A DNA stretch of 64,000 bases from assembly GCA_905221605.1 (NCBI GenBank), contig CAJNDS010002106.1, forward strand, positions 284,501 through 348,500, read 5' to 3'. The stretch comes from Symbiodinium natans (Eukaryota > Sar > Dinophyceae > Suessiales > Symbiodiniaceae). The notes under the pieces were generated by a model. It saw only the letters and a list, made by a program, of their open reading frames with translations, had not been told where the DNA came from and ran no database searches. Shown here piece by piece: positions 60,930 to 64,000 of this stretch (positions are counted from its first letter, which is position 1; every line of letters starts with the position of its first letter). The position numbers were made by a program, and so were the translations under genes.

Positions 60930-61200
60930 GGGTTCAACACAGAGCAAAGTCGAGCCAAGCCAATCCGAGACGAGCCAAGAAGGCCAAGGCCGTGCCGAGC
61001 AAGCCAACTTCAGCCGAGCGAGGCAAGCCAAGCTGAGCCAAGCCGAGCCGAGAAAAGCCAAGCCGAGCCAAGCCGAGCCGGGCCAAGACGAGCCAGGCCA
61101 GGCCGAGCAAAGCCAAGCCAAACCAGGCCAAGCAGAGCCAAGCCAAGCCACGCCTTTGCAAGGGGACAAGCCAAGCCAAGCCACACCTTTGCAAGGGGAC
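60930..61200. repeat. GCCAAGCCGAGCC short tandem repeat
   Basis: Degenerate 5- and 10-bp units give the Ala/Arg/Ser- and Trp/Leu-rich frames on either strand. Confidence 0.85.
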
Positions 61201-61235
61201 AGGCCCGAGCCACACCTTTGCAAAAAAAAACCTGG

Positions 61236-61400
61236 GCCCCCCTAAACCCTAAACCCAAACCCTAAACCCTAAAACCTAAACCCTAAACCCTAAACCCTAA
61301 ACCCTAAACACTAAACCCTAAACCCTAAACCCTAAACCCTAAACCCTAACCCCTAACCCCTAACCCCTAAACCCTAAACCCTAAACCCTAAACCCTAAGC
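61236..61400. repeat. CCCTAAA array
   Basis: About 21 units, some CCCCTAA variants, immediately outside the right end of the composite element. Confidence 0.95.
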
Positions 61401-61491
61401 CCAATCACATCAGGACATCAGCAGCCTGAGCTCTAACCTTAATCACAGGGGGGGGGGGGGGGGGGGCTGGCAATCTTGGTTGGGGCACTTG

Positions 61492-61698
61492 GTAGCCCAA
61501 TAACCATATTAGAATGCGGGCGCCCCTTTTTTGGGTTGGTTACTTTATAGGGGAGCACAGAACCCCCCCCCCCCCCCCCCCTAAACCCTAAACCCTAAAC
61601 CCTAAACCCTAAACCCTAAACCCTAAACCCTAAACCCTAAACCCTAAACCCTAAACCCTAAACCCTAAACCAAAAAAAGGGCACCACTGGGCTACCAG
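61492..61698 (+). mobile_element. Introner-like TIR element (family 13), copy c
   Basis: Starts GTAGCCCAATAACC, ends CACTGGGCTACCAG, and carries poly-C plus 13 CCCTAAA units. Its last AG is the acceptor of the next exon. Confidence 0.65.
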
Positions 61699-61777
61699 GG
61701 GCAACTTTCCAGTGCAGTGCCGAGTTGCTCTCCAGCGCAGTGCCCACGGAAAATACAAGCAGGACCGAATGAAAGAA
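61699..61777 (+). CDS. Exon directly after introner copy c
   Basis: Frame QLSSAVPSCSPAQCPRKIQA then GPNER with GT donor. The 5' partner would end at CACTTG before 61492, next to a poly-G run, and is not clear. Confidence 0.38.
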
Positions 61778-61907
61778 GTGGCACACCTGAACCCTAAACC
61801 CTTAACCCTTAAACCCTAAACCCTAAACCCTAACCCTAAACCCTAAACCCGAAACCCTAAACCTTCATTCCTGGGTTGGCGAGTCGGTCGGGAGGGTTGG
61901 TTTCCAG

Positions 61908-61944
61908 GCTAAGGACCTTGTCTGGGGTCTTGGATGACTCTCAA
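61908..61944 (+). CDS. Short exon island
   Basis: Acceptor TTTCCAG, frame LRTLSGVLDDSQ, donor GTATGT. Partners unknown. Confidence 0.35.
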
Positions 61945-62082
61945 GTATGTCTACCTTAACTGTCTGTTTGACCCAGGAGTGACCGAGGAATAAAAAGGAT
62001 ACCCTGGGCTTAGGGTTTAGGGTTATAAGGGAACCCCAACCCTAAAGAACGGAAATAAGGGCCTACTCCGGGTCCTAGTCTA

Positions 62083-62213
62083 CTTGGTGGTTCATGGTAC
62101 TTATTAAACAATTATAACTGTACTTATAAGTGTACTTACAACCATATTTGGGCACCTCAGGGGCTTATAAGTGGGCTTCAAGTACAGTTATAAATTGGTT
62201 AATAGGTACCCCT
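62083..62213. mobile_element. MITE family 2, best-preserved copy
   Basis: GGTACTTATTAAACAATTAT at the left matches the inverse of ATAAATTGGTTAATAGGTACC at the right. Confidence 0.75.
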
Positions 62214-62648
62214 AAACCCTAAACCCTAAACCCTAAACCCTAAACCCTAAATCATGAAATGCAAGTAGGGGAAAGTTTCGGGCGCAGGGCTCTGGCTTGA
62301 GGGGGTAAACAGGTGCAAGTCACTACGGCGAGGGTTTAGGGTTTAGGGTTTAGTGTTTAGGGTTTAGGGTATAGGGTATAGGGTATAGGGTTTAGGGTTC
62401 AGGGACCCCAACCCCTAAACCTTCCCCTCGAACGAACGAAAGCCTCGATGCCGACTAGCATAAGGCATCTTCTCAAAATAACCAAGGAATAGACTACCAA
62501 GTAAGGAAGCCCAAAAAGTTGATAAAGTTCAGCGATTGGCTAAGTATGTTCACCTCGAGGGTTTAGGGTTTAGGGTTTAGGGTTTAGGGTTTAGGGCTTA
62601 GGGTTTAGTGTGGCAGTTTCAAGCCCTTGTACGGTGAGGAGTCCGGAG
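62214..62648. repeat. Telomeric tracts with unlinked islands
   Basis: CCCTAAA 62213-62250, TTTAGGG/GGGTATA 62332-62400, TTTAGGG 62559-62610. The island 62443-62492 opens MPTSIRHLLKITKE to a TAG. Confidence 0.5.
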
Positions 62649-62882
62649 CCCAAGTTCAGCCTCAAGATGTTGGGGGAAGCGTTTTGTGAAGCAGTTTTTG
62701 TTTCGGGCTCATGTAGGGATTGCGGTTGAGGGTTTAGGGTTTAGGGTTTAGGGTTTAGGGTTTAGGGTTGTGGGTTGTTGGGTTTGGGTTGGTGGTTACG
62801 TGGCTTTCTTCGAGAGCTGAGATCATCCTCCCGAGGAGCAAGTCGAACTCGTGACAGCTTCATCTGCACAGCTCCCGTCACT
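62649..62882 (+). CDS. Two in-phase exons
   Basis: 62649-62712 (PKFSLKMLGEAFCEAVFVSG) and 62822-62882 (HPPEEQVELVTASSAQLPS, GTGAGC donor). TTTAGGG units fill the intron. They may belong to the gene that ends at 63852, but the link is not resolved. Confidence 0.42.
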
Positions 62883-63471
62883 GTGAGCACCTCACCAACA
62901 CACGGCATAGGGTTTAGGCTTTAGTGTTTAGGCTTTAGGGGTTGGGGTTTAGGCTTTATGGCTTGATGGTTTAGGGGTTGGGGTTTAGGCTTTATGGCTT
63001 TATGGCTTTCTGGTTTAGGGGTTGGGGTTCAGGGTGTACTGTTGGGCGCAGCTGCACATCTTGATCCACTTGTTTGCGAGACTCTTGGTCAGCTAGGCGG
63101 AAAGCCAAACCTTAAACCCTAAACCCTAAACCCCAAACCCTAAACCCTAAACCCAAGTAAGCAGGCGCCCTCGTCTTTGGCCTGGGACGGCCCTTAAAAG
63201 CAATCTGAACAAATATTCCTGAATATGAGCCTCTTAAACCCAACATTCGTGGGTTCCCGTACTACACCCCCTCCAAGGGTTTAGGGTTTATAGGGTTTAT
63301 AGGGTTTAGGGCTACTAGCCCCCCTGGCTTCCCTCACTTAAATAACCTTAATTAGGCTTAATTATCCCTAAATATGGGGGGAACCTACAGGGAGTATTGA
63401 AGGAGGTAATAGGGGAGCCCATCAAATATGGGAAAGTACAAGATGCCCCAAAGGCCTACCTAGTTGCCTAG
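62883..63471. other. Telomere-like tracts and MITE family 11
   Basis: GGCTTTAGGGG variants 62910-63040, CCCTAAA 63112-63155, family 11 element 63178-63471 ending at the CCTAG acceptor. The island 63040-63090 is open on both strands. Confidence 0.45.
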
Positions 63472-63852
63472 CAGGACTGCTCTTGTGAAGTCTGTGGACT
63501 CAGCGCGGAGTTTTTCTGAGTTTTCTGAGCCAGCCGTACGCCGAGTAAGGATAGCCAAGACAAAGCTCGGAATCAGCACGTTCTATTTCTTGCACCAGGG
63601 ACTGGCTGTGTTCCTTCATGACTGGAGTAAGGAGTCTCCTCCAAACACAAAACTAAAACAGCCACCTGGGATCAAAAGGGTGCCCTTTTTTTGCCTGAAG
63701 GGGTTTATAAGGGAACCTAAACCCCCAAAAAAGGGAATAAGGGCACTACTGGGCATCCTAGAAAAAAGGGAAGACTTGATTTTCTTGCCTCGGCAAGCGA
63801 CCTTAAAGCAGCTTTTTCAGACATTGCACAAACTTGTTCAAGGACTTGTTGA
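63472..63852 (+). CDS. Candidate 3' exons with an introner as intron
   Basis: Exon 63472-63679 reads RTALVKSVDSARSFSEFSEP, AVRRVRIAKTKLGISTFYFL, HQGLAVFLHDWSKESPP. Exon 63769-63852 continues in phase with GRLDFLASASDLKAAFSDIA then QTCSRTC, TGA. The intron 63680-63768 is a family 6 element (GTGCCCTTTTTTTGC...). Reading straight through it gives a 130-codon frame, but the element's sequence recurs at non-coding sites, so splicing is the better explanation. Function unknown. Confidence 0.48.
63680..63768 (+). mobile_element. Family 6 introner-like element acting as an intron
   Basis: 89 bp from GTGCCC to AAAAAAG, with CCTTTTTTTGCC and CCCCCAAAAAAGGG as inverted arms. Confidence 0.55.
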
Positions 63853-64000
63853 TTAGGTGAGGCCCCGCCTCAGACAAATCGTGGGGTGCTGAATTTGCTG
63901 ACGGGGGCTAGGGGAAAGGCAGAAGTCGCCCTAGAAACCAAGTCAAAGCTCCCATCCCACGTGAACCCGGCACAAAGTTTCTAACTCCGCGGCTTAGGGA
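63853..64000. other. Sequence after the last gene model
   Basis: Unique sequence with no recognised feature up to the window edge. Confidence 0.4.

Larger units (their letters stand above)
59012..61233. mobile_element. 2.2-kb composite element with inverted ends
   Basis: 59012-59043 (AGG, a run of ten T, then GCAAAGGTGTGGCTCGG) is the inverse of 61203-61233. The inner GCAAAGGTGTGGCTCGG is repeated at 59053 and, inverted, twice near 61150-61195. The interior is three tandem arrays and no convincing gene. Confidence 0.55.

Noticed and set aside
60876-61265. Ala/Arg/Ser-rich and Trp/Leu-rich frames
   Set aside because: Direct product of the GCCAAGCCGAGCC repeat.

Overview
The window looks like nuclear DNA of a core dinoflagellate, most likely Symbiodiniaceae-like. 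Four things support this. Genes are cut into many short exons. Splice donors are GT, GC and apparently GA, all paired with AG acceptors. Plant/alveolate-type telomeric repeats (TTTAGGG/CCCTAAA) lie everywhere, including inside introns. The protein of the gene at 7.5-11.4 kb resembles, from memory and not from a search, a large uncharacterised dinoflagellate protein family. Few of the long open frames are genes: low-complexity repeats produce most of them. All gene models here were assembled by eye from splice signals and codon-phase continuity.

Region 1 (1-12 kb): a repeat-rich left flank (TA repeats, telomere-like tracts, a TGAAATTC minisatellite), then two head-to-tail plus-strand genes. 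Gene A (2192-7377) encodes a Lys/Glu-rich, probably nuclear, coiled-coil-like protein. Gene B (7553-11414) encodes a protein of about 650 residues with a Cys cluster and motifs that recall TNP2/Plavaka-type transposases. Their introns hold TATATA tracts, (GA)n and TGCATGCA palindromes.

Region 2 (12-64 kb): hundreds of short telomeric tracts in both orientations, separated by 50-250 bp islands of unique sequence. Read on the plus strand, many islands behave as exons, and joining them often keeps phase from one island to the next. This gives several compact candidate genes, for example 18458-20245, 20711-21613, 30598-34625, 43175-43539, 53349-54399 and 54498-55234. Their introns consist largely of telomeric repeats or of short terminal-inverted-repeat (TIR) elements. 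In a number of introns the telomeric motif itself seems to supply the splice sites (GTTTAGGG as donor, TTTAG as acceptor). One TIR family (42144-42298, 51249-51439, 61492-61698) carries splice sites in its inverted termini and telomeric repeats as cargo. I think this telomeric-repeat and introner intron system is the most interesting content of the window.

Non-genic blocks within region 2: a 3.4-kb AT/GC palindromic satellite (22.0-25.5 kb), a 55-bp tandem array (25.5-26.5 kb), a pyrimidine-rich segmental duplication (26.5-29.4 kb), a poly-G block (34.04-34.26 kb), a telomere-free island (34.8-35.9 kb) and a 2.2-kb composite element with terminal inverted repeats (59.0-61.2 kb). At least a dozen MITE-like families occur in several copies. 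I recognise no rRNA, CRISPR array or intact tRNA.
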